A program made the position numbers and the translations under genes. From Janthinobacterium lividum (GTDB lineage Bacteria; Pseudomonadota; Gammaproteobacteria; Burkholderiales; Burkholderiaceae_D): 64,000 nt of DNA. Where the stretch lies: positions 3,534,001 to 3,598,000 of the forward strand of contig NZ_CP139976.1 in the NCBI RefSeq assembly GCF_034424625.1. The letters are read 5' to 3'. The notes under the pieces are model-generated. The model made no database searches and had not been told where the DNA came from. It worked only from the letters and a program-made list of their open reading frames with translations. Below are positions 1-8,582 of this stretch, one piece after another (the first letter of the stretch is position 1; every line of letters begins with the position of its first letter).

Positions 1-273
1 ATCGACCTGTTCTACAGCGACGCCCCGCGCCTGCTGGGCCAGCTGGAAGTGGCCGCCGGGGCCAGCGATGCCGCGGCCCTGCAACTGGCGGCGCACACGC
101 TCAAGTCCAGCTGCGCCAACGTGGGCGCACTGGGCTTGTCGGCCACCTGCCGTGAAATCGAACAATACGCGCGCGGCAATGATGTCGGCAGCGCACTGAA
201 CCATATCCGCGGCATCCAGCAAGAACTCGACCGTGTCCTCGCAGCCCTGGCCCTTGAAAAGGAAGCCCTATGA
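1..273 (+). CDS. C-terminal HPt domain of a signalling protein (partial)
   Basis: Only the end of the gene lies in the window; the reading frame is open from base 1 to the TGA at 273. The 90 visible residues form a histidine phosphotransfer domain: the motif AAHTLKSSCANVGA holds the phospho-accepting His (codon at 94-96) with the usual Lys and Gly spacing. In such proteins the HPt relays phosphate between receiver domains, so the missing part is probably a hybrid sensor kinase. It overlaps the next gene by 4 bases (ATGA), which suggests one operon and a phosphorelay to the N-terminal receiver of that protein. Confidence 0.85.
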   Translation: MDLFYSDAPRLLGQLEVAAGASDAAALQLAAHTLKSSCANVGALGLSATCREIEQYARGNDVGSALNHIRGIQQELDRVLAALALEKEAL

Positions 274-2810
274 ATACCGCACAACCCCCGCAAGCCCTGG
301 TCCTGGTGGTTGATGACGACACCATGACGCGCATTCTGGTGACGGAAGCGCTGGAACCGGAAGGCTTCCGCATCGAGGAAGCGGCCAGCGGCCTGGAAGC
401 GCTGGCCGCCTTCCAGCGCGGCGTGCCCGACCTGATCCTGCTCGACGTCGCCATGCCCGGCATGAGCGGCTTCGAATGCTGCACCCAGCTGCGCCGGCTG
501 CCCGGCGGCGCGCATGTGCCCATCGTCGTGCTGACCGGCAACGACGACGATGACTCCATCAAGCAGGCGCTGGAAGCGGGCGCCAGCGATTTTATCTCCA
601 AGCCGATGCAATGGCGGCTGCTGGCGCACCGGCTGCGCTACCTGCTGCGGGCCAGCAGCGCATTAACCGAATTGAGCCGCATCCAGGAAAGCCTCAGCCA
701 CGCGCAGGCACTGGCCCGCCTCGGCAACTGGGAATACCGGGGCACCGGCGGCGACGGCTACTGGTCGCCGGAACTGTTGCGCATCCTGGGCCTGGACGCC
801 GATTCCGGCTCCACCAGCTTCGAGCGCCTGCTGCAATGCCTGCCGGAAGACCAGCGGCCCCTGCTGCTCGATGCCTTCATGGAACTGCATGCCAACGGCA
901 CCAGCTACGGCCTGGAACACAAGGTGGTGCAACCGGACGGCGCCGAGTGCATCGTCTTTCACCAGGCCGAGGCGGTGCGCGACGGTGGCGAAGTGCTGCT
1001 GATGCGCGGTACCGTGCAGGACATCACGGAACGCAAGCTGCAGGAATTGCGCATCGAATACCTGGCCAACCACGATGCGCTGACGGACTTGCCCAACCGT
1101 CAGTTGCTGAACGACCGCATCGGCCAGGCCATCGCCCATGCCCGCCGCACCCGCCTGCACCTGGCCACGCTGATGCTGGACCTCGACCGTTTCAAGTTCG
1201 TCAACGACAGCTATGGCCACCCCGTGGGCGATGCGCTGCTGCAGGAAGTTGCCCGCCGCCTGAAGCTGGCCGTGCGCGCGGGCGACACCGTGGCCCGCCA
1301 GGGCGGCGACGAGTTCGTCGTCCTGCTGACGGACCTGCCCGACCTCGAAACGGCCGAACAGATCGTGAAAAAAGTGCTGGCGGCGTTCGCCGAGCCCTTC
1401 CAGCTGGGCGAACATACCCTGCACGTCAGCACCAGTATCGGCGCCAGCGTGTTTCCCTCCGACGGCGACAGCGCCGACTTGCTGCTGAAGACAGCCGATG
1501 CGGCCCTCTACAGCGCCAAGGACAAGGGCCGCAACGGTTACCAGTTCTACAACCACAAGATGGGCGTGCTGGTGGAAGAACGGGCCGAAATCGAACACGC
1601 GCTGCACCAGGCGCTGGCGCTGGGCGAGCTGGAATTGCACTACCAGCCCAAGGTCGATCTCACCAGCGGCAAGATTTATGGCATGGAAGCGCTGCTGCGC
1701 TGGCGCCGGCCTGGCATCGGGCTGGTGCCGCCGGACCGCTTCATTCCCCTGGCCGAGGAAACGGGCATGATCGTGCCCATCGGGGAATGGGTGCTGCGCA
1801 CGGCCTGCGCGCAACTGGGCGTCTGGCATGCCTACGGCTTTACGCACCTGACCATGGCCGTCAACGTGTCGGCGCGCCAGTTCCGCCAGGTCGACATGCC
1901 GCAACTGGTGCGCGAAGTGCTGGCGGAAAGCGGCGTGCCGGCCCACTGCCTGGAACTGGAACTGACGGAAAGCGTGCTGATGCAAAACCGCGACCTCGTG
2001 GTGAAGGCGCTGGAACAGTTGAAAGAAATCGGCATCACCTTGTCGCTGGACGACTTCGGCACCGGCTACTCCAGCCTGTCCTATCTCAAGCAATTCCCCA
2101 TCGACGTGGTGAAAATCGATCAATCGTTCATCCGCGACGTGACCGACAGCGTGGACGGCGCGTCGCTGACCCGCTCCATCATCGCCATGGCCAAGTCGCT
2201 GCACATGACCACGGTGGCCGAAGGCGTGGAAACGGAGGGACAATTGGGATTTCTCAATACCAACCATTGCGACGCCATGCAAGGCTATTACTTCAGCCGC
2301 CCGCTGCCCGGCGCCGAGATGGATCAGATGTTGCATGCAGGCACTCATTTGCCGCCAGACAGCTGCCATGCCGACGCGCCGCAGCGCGTGCTGCTGCTGG
2401 TCGATGACGAGGAGCATATCCTGTCCGCCCTGCGCCGCTCGCTGCGCAAGGAAGGCTACCAGATACTCAGTACCACCAAGCCGCAGGAAGCGCTGGAACT
2501 GGTGGCCGCCCATGCGGTGGGCGTGATCCTCACGGATGCGCGCATGCCGGGCATGTCCGGCAACGAACTCTTGCGCCGCATCAAGGGTATCTATCCGGAG
2601 ATCGTGCGCGTGATGTTGTCGGGCTACCCTGAATTGCATTCGGTCACGGCGGCCATCAATGAAGGCTCGGTATACAAGTTCATCACCAAGCCCTGGGACG
2701 AGACCCTGCTGAAGGAGCACTTGCAGGAAGCCTTCCAGCGCTTTGAATCGGGCGTGCAGCGCCCGCCAGTGGGGCCGCATGGCATCGAGATCAGCAACCG
2801 CGCCGCCTAG
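270..2810 (+). CDS. REC-PAS-GGDEF-EAL-REC bifunctional c-di-GMP protein
   Basis: The 846-residue protein makes and/or breaks down cyclic di-GMP under phosphorelay control. An N-terminal receiver (about 10-125, phospho-Asp in LILLDVAMPG) is followed by a PAS-like domain (about 145-260), a GGDEF domain with intact GGDEF at 345-349, an EAL domain with EAL at 473-475 (MEALLRW) and the DDFGTGYSS loop, and a second receiver at the C-terminus (about 705-825, VILTDARMPG) of the type found in RpfG-like regulators. Both catalytic signatures look intact, so the net direction cannot be told from sequence. No membrane segment is seen. Translation is coupled to the preceding HPt gene by an ATGA overlap. 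Confidence 0.93.
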   Translation: MNTAQPPQALVLVVDDDTMTRILVTEALEPEGFRIEEAASGLEALAAFQRGVPDLILLDVAMPGMSGFECCTQLRRLPGGAHVPIVVLTGNDDDDSIKQALEAGASDFISKPMQWRLLAHRLRYLLRASSALTELSRIQESLSHAQALARLGNWEYRGTGGDGYWSPELLRILGLDADSGSTSFERLLQCLPEDQRPLLLDAFMELHANGTSYGLEHKVVQPDGAECIVFHQAEAVRDGGEVLLMRGTVQDITERKLQELRIEYLANHDALTDLPNRQLLNDRIGQAIAHARRTRLHLATLMLDLDRFKFVNDSYGHPVGDALLQEVARRLKLAVRAGDTVARQGGDEFVVLLTDLPDLETAEQIVKKVLAAFAEPFQLGEHTLHVSTSIGASVFPSDGDSADLLLKTADAALYSAKDKGRNGYQFYNHKMGVLVEERAEIEHALHQALALGELELHYQPKVDLTSGKIYGMEALLRWRRPGIGLVPPDRFIPLAEETGMIVPIGEWVLRTACAQLGVWHAYGFTHLTMAVNVSARQFRQVDMPQLVREVLAESGVPAHCLELELTESVLMQNRDLVVKALEQLKEIGITLSLDDFGTGYSSLSYLKQFPIDVVKIDQSFIRDVTDSVDGASLTRSIIAMAKSLHMTTVAEGVETEGQLGFLNTNHCDAMQGYYFSRPLPGAEMDQMLHAGTHLPPDSCHADAPQRVLLLVDDEEHILSALRRSLRKEGYQILSTTKPQEALELVAAHAVGVILTDARMPGMSGNELLRRIKGIYPEIVRVMLSGYPELHSVTAAINEGSVYKFITKPWDETLLKEHLQEAFQRFESGVQRPPVGPHGIEISNRAA

Positions 2811-2830
2811 GCGCGCCACCAGGAGCCATC

Positions 2831-3205
2831 ATGCAGGAACACCTGTTCTTCGAAGGCTTGCGGGCCCTGGCCGAAGCCGCCTTTCCCAAGCATTGCGCCT
2901 GCTGCGGGCGCGTCTTCGCCACGGCGGACGAGTTCATTGGGCAGACGCAGGCGATGCGCCAGAATGTCTCCGGACTGAAACAAAGTTTCGATGACAACAA
3001 CATCGCCATCGTCGAGGTCTACCGCAATTGCCTGTGCGGCTCGACCCTGATGGATTTCTTTTCAGACCGGCGTGACACGTCCGAAGCATCTCTGCAGCGG
3101 CGCCAGTTGTTTGAACAGCTATTGCCACTATTGCAAGAAAAAGGCATGGAACGGGCCGCCGCGCGCACCTATCTGCTGCGGGTCGTGCGCGGCCAGCTGC
3201 TGTGA
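2831..3205 (+). CDS. small cysteine-containing hypothetical protein
   Basis: This 124-residue protein is not recognised. Near residues 22-28 it has HCACCGRVF and around 66-70 NCLCGST; the CxxC and CxC spacing could form a zinc or iron site, though only four to five Cys are present. The rest is predicted helical, without signal peptide or membrane segment. It starts 20 bases after the c-di-GMP gene behind an AGGAG ribosome site, so it is probably the last gene of that operon and may be an accessory to the signalling pair. Function is open. Confidence 0.7.
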   Translation: MQEHLFFEGLRALAEAAFPKHCACCGRVFATADEFIGQTQAMRQNVSGLKQSFDDNNIAIVEVYRNCLCGSTLMDFFSDRRDTSEASLQRRQLFEQLLPLLQEKGMERAAARTYLLRVVRGQLL

Positions 3206-3218
3206 GGGGCAACTGATC

Positions 3219-4724
3219 TTACCAGTAGCCAAGCACCTTCCACCAGGTCGTGCCGACGACGGCAAAGATCAGCAGTTCCACCACGCACATGATGAAGCCG
3301 ACCCGCCACCAGTTGCCCATCGTCACGAAGCCGCTGCCGAAGATGATGGGCGAGGTGCCCGTCGCATAGTGGGTCAGGGTCATCATGATGGCCGAGCCGG
3401 CCGTCATCATCAGCATGAAAGGCACGTGGTACCCGGCGGGGATCAGGTGCAGGCCCACCGTCAGGAAGGCCAGCAGCATGGCGCTGATGTGGGCCGTCGT
3501 GCTGGCGAAGAAGTAATGCGAGAACACAAACACCAGCACCAGGACGGCGGCAATCGGCAGCCAGTCCATGCCGCTGGCGACGATGGCGGCCTTCATGCCC
3601 GCCGAGAACCAGGCGATCACGCCTGTCTTGTTCAGCTGCTCGGCCATCATGACGAGCGCGCCGAACCACACGAGGGTGTCCCAGGCGCTCTTTTCCGACA
3701 GCACGTCGTCCCAGTCGATGGTGCCGGTAATGATCAGTACAAACAGGCCGACAAAGGCGACCACCGTCGCATCGAGCGAAAACGCGGGACCGAACAGCAT
3801 GGCGGGCACGTTTGCCCACAGCAGCAGCAACAAGGCGAAGGTACCCAGCATGACTTTTTCCGACGGCGACAGCGGGCCCATGCTTTTCAGTTCCGCCTTG
3901 GCGTAGGTGACGGCGTCGGGTGTGGCTTTCAGTTCCGGCGGCGACAGCCAATAAATAATCAGCGGCATGACCAGCAGGCAGACCAGGCCCGGCAGCAGCA
4001 TGCACAGGGCCCAGGTGGTCCACGTCAGGTGAAAACTCTGGCCGCTGGCCTTTGCCACGAAGTCGACCACCAGCGGGTTCGGCGCCGTGGCCGTCAGGAA
4101 CATGGCCGAGGTGATCGGATTGGCGTGGTAGTTGACGAGGGCCAGATAGGTGCCTACTTTCTTTTCCGTGCCCTTGGCCGGGTCCGAATCGAAGGCATTG
4201 GCGATCGATTTCATGACGGGGTGGACGATGCCGCCGCCGCGCGCCGTGTTACTCGGCGTAAATGGCGCCAGCACCAGTTCGCAGATCGCCAGGCCGTAGC
4301 CGATGCCCATGGTGCGCTTGCCCAGCAGGGAAATGAACAGCAGGCCGATGCGGCTGCCCAGCCCCGTCTTTTTCAGGCCGCGCGAAATCAGGATCGCCAC
4401 GACGATCAGCCAGATCAATGGATTCGAGAAACTGCTGAGCGCATCCGTGATGGCGCCCTTGGACGAGGTCGACGTCACTTGCGACAAGGAAACGATGACG
4501 ATGGCCATCATCGCCATTACGCCGATCGGCATGACCTTCAGAATGATCGCCAGGATGGTGGTGAGGAAAATCGCCACCAGGCCCCAGGCTTTGGGCGTCA
4601 AGCCATCGGGCGCCGGCAGCAATAGCATGCTCAACAGCAAGGCTGTGCAGATCAGGGCGGGGACGAGGCGGAATGGGACGGCTTCCTTGAAATGCAGGAA
4701 CAGGTCGCGCACTGTTTTATACAT
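3219..4724 (-). CDS. DASS/SLC13-family sodium:anion (dicarboxylate) symporter
   Basis: This inner-membrane carrier of about 501 residues has at least eleven hydrophobic segments and belongs to the divalent anion:sodium symporter family (CitT / 2-oxoglutarate-malate translocator branch). Family features are the SNTA motif in TPSNTARGGGIVHPVMKSI and the second helix-hairpin asparagine-containing stretch TATAPNPLVVDFVAKA. The likely substrate is a di- or tricarboxylate; which one cannot be told. The ATG at 4724 is chosen because a GAAAGG ribosome site lies upstream; the frame stays open for 45 more codons that look non-coding. It stands alone, convergent with the gene ending at 3205. Confidence 0.88.
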   Translation of the reverse strand: MYKTVRDLFLHFKEAVPFRLVPALICTALLLSMLLLPAPDGLTPKAWGLVAIFLTTILAIILKVMPIGVMAMMAIVIVSLSQVTSTSSKGAITDALSSFSNPLIWLIVVAILISRGLKKTGLGSRIGLLFISLLGKRTMGIGYGLAICELVLAPFTPSNTARGGGIVHPVMKSIANAFDSDPAKGTEKKVGTYLALVNYHANPITSAMFLTATAPNPLVVDFVAKASGQSFHLTWTTWALCMLLPGLVCLLVMPLIIYWLSPPELKATPDAVTYAKAELKSMGPLSPSEKVMLGTFALLLLLWANVPAMLFGPAFSLDATVVAFVGLFVLIITGTIDWDDVLSEKSAWDTLVWFGALVMMAEQLNKTGVIAWFSAGMKAAIVASGMDWLPIAAVLVLVFVFSHYFFASTTAHISAMLLAFLTVGLHLIPAGYHVPFMLMMTAGSAIMMTLTHYATGTSPIIFGSGFVTMGNWWRVGFIMCVVELLIFAVVGTTWWKVLGYW

Positions 4725-4963
4725 CTTTATTACCTTTCGCTGTGGGTCAGGCATCCTCGCGGTCGGAATCGTGCACGCAGATTCATGGGCCGGTAGGCAC
4801 AAGAAGCGCGCCCGCAAGATGACAGATGCCCAACAATTCTGTTCGGCAATATCATACACGCAAGGTTGGCGCGGCCCCGCCCCGCCACGCCGCCCGCTTC
4901 AACTAACTTTCAAATCGTTGATCTGGGAGCGGCATGCGCAACAAAAGCGCCTCTCGCCAAGCG
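4725..4963. other. intergenic region between two minus-strand genes
   Basis: About 240 bases separate the low-GC membrane protein gene from the DASS symporter gene. It should hold the symporter promoter. Nothing coding is convincing here, and no clear hairpin was seen. Confidence 0.4.
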
Positions 4964-6502
4964 TCAATGTGCCGGCGCGCCGCAAGCCGTTTTCGCATCG
5001 GCAGTACCGGCACGCGAAACTTTCCCCACGCCTGTCAGAACCTGAAGTTCGACACGGCGGCCTTGCTCAAAACATGCCCGTTGCTTGAGCGAGTCCTTCA
5101 TCTCGCCGCAGCCGCTGATGCCGTCGCGATCCAGGCGTATGTCAATCAGTGCATCCGCCTCGCTGATCGATTTGTCGCGTACCAGTTGATGGAACACGGT
5201 GCATGCTCTTTTGTGCGCCAAAACGAAATTACCCTCTTTTTCGCGAGGCATCGGGTCGGCAAAGCCCACGATAACTACTTTTTTCTCTTCGCCTTTTTTT
5301 GCCCGCGGCATGAATTTATCGACGTACGATTTTGAAATAGCCCACTGCCCTTCTTCGAACGTCTCTTTTCCAGAGCTGAAATAGATCCCGTTTTTCAGCT
5401 CCTGGCAAACTGTCTCTTTCCCCCCTCTTGAAACCTTGACGCCGGCGCTATCCAACTCAATCCGCGTATCTGTTGTATCGGTGGCAGCCGTCCCTTTCAG
5501 TTCGATATAGCTGCGCAGGCCAACCCCATGCCACAGAACCCGGACATTACTGATCGAAAAGCTGTCGCCATCCATTTTGCAACTATGCAGCAACACACCC
5601 TTGGCATCGGCTGCAGCTTGCATCGTGGCGAAATTCGTTTTATTGACGATCAATACGGCATCGGAGCGCAACCCGAGGCCACTCATCACATAATTAAAAC
5701 TATGCTGGCCTGCCAGCAATGGAATATAGGCAAACAGGATTCCCACTGCAATACTGGCAAAAGCGCTCCGGGAGCTGGCGCTGAGGTTGGCCGTGGCGGG
5801 GCCGGGCGGAACGGGTGGAACGGGCGGAATGGGGGGCGGAAGCGGCACGAATGTGGAAAACATCGCCACGCCAAGACTTAAAAACATTCCTGAAAATAGC
5901 AACACCAAGGGTATTGCCAGAAAGCTGAAAACTCCACTGCCAGCGTCAGGCTTGTTTAGGGCGGCAATATATCCCAGCATGGACGTGGAAGCAATCAATG
6001 GCATAACGTAGGCGACGGCGAACCAGCCATCTTCCGTCAATTTGCGAGCCAGGTACCAGTACGCGCCAATGAGAACCACTGCTACGATACTTGACACGAC
6101 AAATTGACATCCACTGGCGGAGCCGGCGCCGTTGTTCAAAGCCTCAAAGAAAACCATAACCAGCAGCAGGGAAAGCAGCCAAAGACCAAGCAGGTATGCG
6201 GCACTCTTTAACTTCCCGGATGGGAGTATTTTTTGTGTAGCCCACGGAACAAAAGGCAAGAACCCCATGATGACCGATAAGGCACCGATACAGGAAAAAG
6301 CCAGCATTACAAAAATAAAGAATAATGTATCGCCAACACTTAACCCGGATGGGAAAAAACCAATCACGAAGAAACAATAAATAAAGACGGCAACCAGGCC
6401 AAAAGTAGAGCTCAGACCGGCACATAAACCACTCATGGTTTTCAGGCGTTCAATCCTGAGCTTTTTAATTTCGGCTATTTGCTTCTCTTCATCCAGTGTC
6501 AT
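4964..6502 (-). CDS. multi-spanning membrane protein with proline-rich hinge and OmpA-like C-terminal domain
   Basis: The 512-residue product has about eight hydrophobic segments between residues 25 and 285, with a proline-rich stretch (LPPPIPPVPPVPPGP, about 221-235) before the last one. It ends in a soluble domain (about 390-500) with an OmpA/MotB-like pattern: VVIVGFADP, then a LAHKRA helix, then ACFEQGRRVELQVL. In that family the fold binds peptidoglycan and carries a conserved Arg in the N/GRRVE motif. A periplasmic wall-binding role is an inference. GC is visibly lower than in flanking genes (many AT-rich codons), which suggests acquired DNA. No family is recognised for the membrane part. 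Confidence 0.7.
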   Translation of the reverse strand: MTLDEEKQIAEIKKLRIERLKTMSGLCAGLSSTFGLVAVFIYCFFVIGFFPSGLSVGDTLFFIFVMLAFSCIGALSVIMGFLPFVPWATQKILPSGKLKSAAYLLGLWLLSLLLVMVFFEALNNGAGSASGCQFVVSSIVAVVLIGAYWYLARKLTEDGWFAVAYVMPLIASTSMLGYIAALNKPDAGSGVFSFLAIPLVLLFSGMFLSLGVAMFSTFVPLPPPIPPVPPVPPGPATANLSASSRSAFASIAVGILFAYIPLLAGQHSFNYVMSGLGLRSDAVLIVNKTNFATMQAAADAKGVLLHSCKMDGDSFSISNVRVLWHGVGLRSYIELKGTAATDTTDTRIELDSAGVKVSRGGKETVCQELKNGIYFSSGKETFEEGQWAISKSYVDKFMPRAKKGEEKKVVIVGFADPMPREKEGNFVLAHKRACTVFHQLVRDKSISEADALIDIRLDRDGISGCGEMKDSLKQRACFEQGRRVELQVLTGVGKVSRAGTADAKTACGAPAH

Positions 6503-6843
6503 AATATTAGGCGGTGTATTGACGTTTAGATATTATAATGCAACCATCTTTCCTGAAGTCAATAAATTTGCAAGATTGGCATGGGCGGCGGAGTTCTGCC
6601 TGGGTGCCAGAAAACTGAGCCAGGTCAAGACTCTGCCTGCCGCCCGCCTGTTTCAATGGGTATTTCAGCCCAACCTTGCCAACCGCACTATAATGTTGGC
6701 ACCGCTTGCGGCAGCAATGGCGGCGATAGACGGTAACAATTTCGTGTGGAGGCCGGTACAATAGCGCCTGGGCCTACACAGGGTTTCACTTTTGCCAGCA
6801 GTTGCCAGCAACTAACCATTTTTTTGACCAGCCAACAAATACT
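6503..6843. other. divergent intergenic region upstream of fpr
   Basis: These 340 bases separate the divergent membrane protein gene and fpr. Besides the minus-strand promoter candidate, a plus-strand TATAAT at 6689-6694 could be the -10 of fpr, but no good -35 stands 17 bases before it. The small open frames in this stretch lack codon bias and ribosome sites. Confidence 0.4.
6532..6562 (-). promoter_or_regulatory. possible sigma70-type promoter of the OmpA-like membrane protein gene
   Basis: On the minus strand a TATAAT hexamer (plus coordinates 6532-6537) is preceded by TTGACT (6557-6562) with a 19-base spacer. Transcription would start about 20 bases before the ATG at 6502. The spacer is longer than the ideal 17, so the assignment is tentative. 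Confidence 0.35.
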
Positions 6844-7617
6844 ATGAGTTCGATGAATGAAGAGCGCGTTTTAAGCGTGCACCACTGGACGGATACCCTG
6901 TTCTCCTTTACCACCACGCGCGACCCGTCGCTGCGTTTCTCGAATGGCCATTTCACCATGATCGGCCTGCGCGTCGATGGCAAGCCGTTACTGCGTGCCT
7001 ATAGTATCGCCAGCGCCAATTATGAAGACCACCTGGAATTTTTCAGCATCAAGGTGCCGGGCGGTCCATTGACGTCGCGCTTGCAGCACTTGCAAGTGGG
7101 CGACACGGTCATCGTCGGCCGCAAGCCGACGGGCACCCTGGTGTCCGACTACCTGCTGCCAGGCAAGCGCCTGTACATGCTGTCGACGGGCACGGGCCTG
7201 GCGCCTTTCCTCAGCATCGTGCGCGATCCGGACATCTACGAGCGCTTCGACCAGCTGATCCTCGTGCACGGCGTGCGCCAGGTCGATGAATTGGCTTACC
7301 ACGACTTGCTGGAAGAGCATCTGCCGAAGCATGAGTTCCTGGGCGAAATGGTCAGCGACAAGCTGCGCTACTACCCTACCGTGACGCGCGAAGACTTCCG
7401 CAACATGGGCCGCATCACCGAACTGATCGAAAACGGCAAGCTGGCCGAAGATCTGGGCGTGCCGGCGCTGAACCCTGCCGAAGACCGCGTGATGATCTGC
7501 GGCAGCTCGGACATGCTGCGCGACCTGAAGGAAATGCTGGAAGCGCGTGGCTTCAAGGAAGGCAATACCTCGACGCCAGGCGACTTCGTTGTCGAGCGCG
7601 CGTTCGCCGAGAAGTAA
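6844..7617 (+). CDS. fpr: ferredoxin/flavodoxin--NADP(+) reductase
   Basis: The 257-residue FAD enzyme transfers electrons between NADPH and ferredoxin or flavodoxin, serving oxidative stress defence and Fe-S or reductive biosynthesis. The start MSSMNEERVLSVHHWTDTLF matches the N-terminus I recall for the Azotobacter-type (subclass I) FPR and was chosen over an upstream in-frame start at 6802. The FAD-binding RAYSIAS motif, the NADP-binding STGTGLAPFLSI and ICGSSDM motifs and the C-terminal VERAFAEK are all present, so the protein appears complete. It is monocistronic, ending at a strong hairpin terminator. Confidence 0.96.
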   Translation: MSSMNEERVLSVHHWTDTLFSFTTTRDPSLRFSNGHFTMIGLRVDGKPLLRAYSIASANYEDHLEFFSIKVPGGPLTSRLQHLQVGDTVIVGRKPTGTLVSDYLLPGKRLYMLSTGTGLAPFLSIVRDPDIYERFDQLILVHGVRQVDELAYHDLLEEHLPKHEFLGEMVSDKLRYYPTVTREDFRNMGRITELIENGKLAEDLGVPALNPAEDRVMICGSSDMLRDLKEMLEARGFKEGNTSTPGDFVVERAFAEK

Positions 7618-7646
7618 TCCGCAAAAGTCATCCGCAATACCCCAGG

Positions 7647-7687
7647 GGCCCGGCCCCGCCGCTTCCTGCGGCGGCGCCGGGCCTTTT
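7647..7687 (+). terminator. rho-independent terminator of fpr
   Basis: A long GC-rich inverted repeat (left arm 7647-7662, right arm 7668-7683, 5-base loop) is followed by TTTT, 30 bases after the fpr stop codon. Confidence 0.85.
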
Positions 7688-7997
7688 CATTGGTGGCGGC
7701 TACCGCAATCCATTCATGAAGCGCTGCAAGGACGTAAAGGCTTCCTGTCATGGCCGGAAACGAACAGCAGCGAGGCCGCACGGTCGGTCTTGACCTTGCT
7801 TGATCTGTCGCAAACGTGGCCTGTAAAACCGCATCGGGATTCGGCCGCATGCCAAAATAAATACGGCCCCTGATGGTGGCGCATCAGTCACGCTCGCTCC
7901 TGACAGAAATTGTCAGTGCTTTTCATTATGCTTTCGGCACCAGCAGGCCAGACAGCCTGTATTACTATTCATATCTCCACCTGCGACAGGACTTTTC
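7688..7997 (+). promoter_or_regulatory. upstream region of the DJ-1/PfpI gene with an inverted repeat
   Basis: This 310-base gap holds no convincing gene. At 7900-7916 it carries a perfect inverted repeat CTGACA-N5-TGTCAG, about 80 bases before the ATG. Its position fits a regulator-binding site for the DJ-1/PfpI gene, but no regulator gene is adjacent. Confidence 0.4.
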
Positions 7998-8582
7998 ATG
8001 ACACGTGCCATCACCATTCTGACCGAGAACTTTGCCGATTGGGAAACCGCCCTGATCAATTCCACGGCGCGCCTGTACTACGGCTTTTACACGCAGTTCG
8101 CCACGCCCGGCGGCTTGCCCGTCACCTCGTCCGGCGGCATGCTGGTCACGCCGCAACTGGCGCTGGAAGATATTGTGCTCGATGAACTCGATTTGCTGAT
8201 GGTATGTGGCGGCAGCCACTGGCAAAGCGGCAAGGCGCCCGACCTCTCCCCCTTGCTGCGCGCGGCCCGCGACAGGAATATCGTGCTGGCCGGCATTTGC
8301 GACGGCACGCGCGTGCTGGCGCAGGCGGGCGTGCTCGACACTGTGCGCCACACCTCCAATTCCGCCGACAACCTGAAGGATACCGGCTATGCGGGCGCCG
8401 CCCTGTACCAGGATGTGCCGTGGGCCGTGGCCGACCAGCGCGTCATCACGGCGCCCGGCACGGCGCCCGTCAGCTTTACGGCCGAGGTCTTGCGCTCCCT
8501 GGGCATAGCTGATGACAACCTGGCGGCTTACCTGGCCATGCACGGCGCCGAGCACGGCAAGGCAGCCCAGCCAATGCGCTAG
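7998..8582 (+). CDS. DJ-1/PfpI family protein (class I glutamine amidotransferase-like)
   Basis: The 194-residue protein has the DJ-1/PfpI fold: N-terminal ITILTENFADWE, then LMVCGG, and the nucleophile elbow AGICDGTRVLA with the reactive Cys at 101. Members act as chaperones, glyoxalases, amidases or isonitrile hydratases; the branch here cannot be fixed, though the DWE glutamate near position 15 occupies the place of the conserved acidic partner of the cysteine. It is cytoplasmic with no signal peptide. It stands alone, and its TAG overlaps the stop codon of the convergent gene by two bases. Confidence 0.85.
   Translation: MTRAITILTENFADWETALINSTARLYYGFYTQFATPGGLPVTSSGGMLVTPQLALEDIVLDELDLLMVCGGSHWQSGKAPDLSPLLRAARDRNIVLAGICDGTRVLAQAGVLDTVRHTSNSADNLKDTGYAGAALYQDVPWAVADQRVITAPGTAPVSFTAEVLRSLGIADDNLAAYLAMHGAEHGKAAQPMR

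Noticed and set aside
663..2819. Long minus-strand open frame opposite the GGDEF-EAL gene
   Set aside because: The plus strand encodes complete REC, GGDEF and EAL domains; the antisense product shows no recognisable fold.
3072..4625. Plus-strand open frame opposite the DASS symporter
   Set aside because: Composition is His/Gln/Arg-rich low complexity, typical of antisense of a membrane protein.
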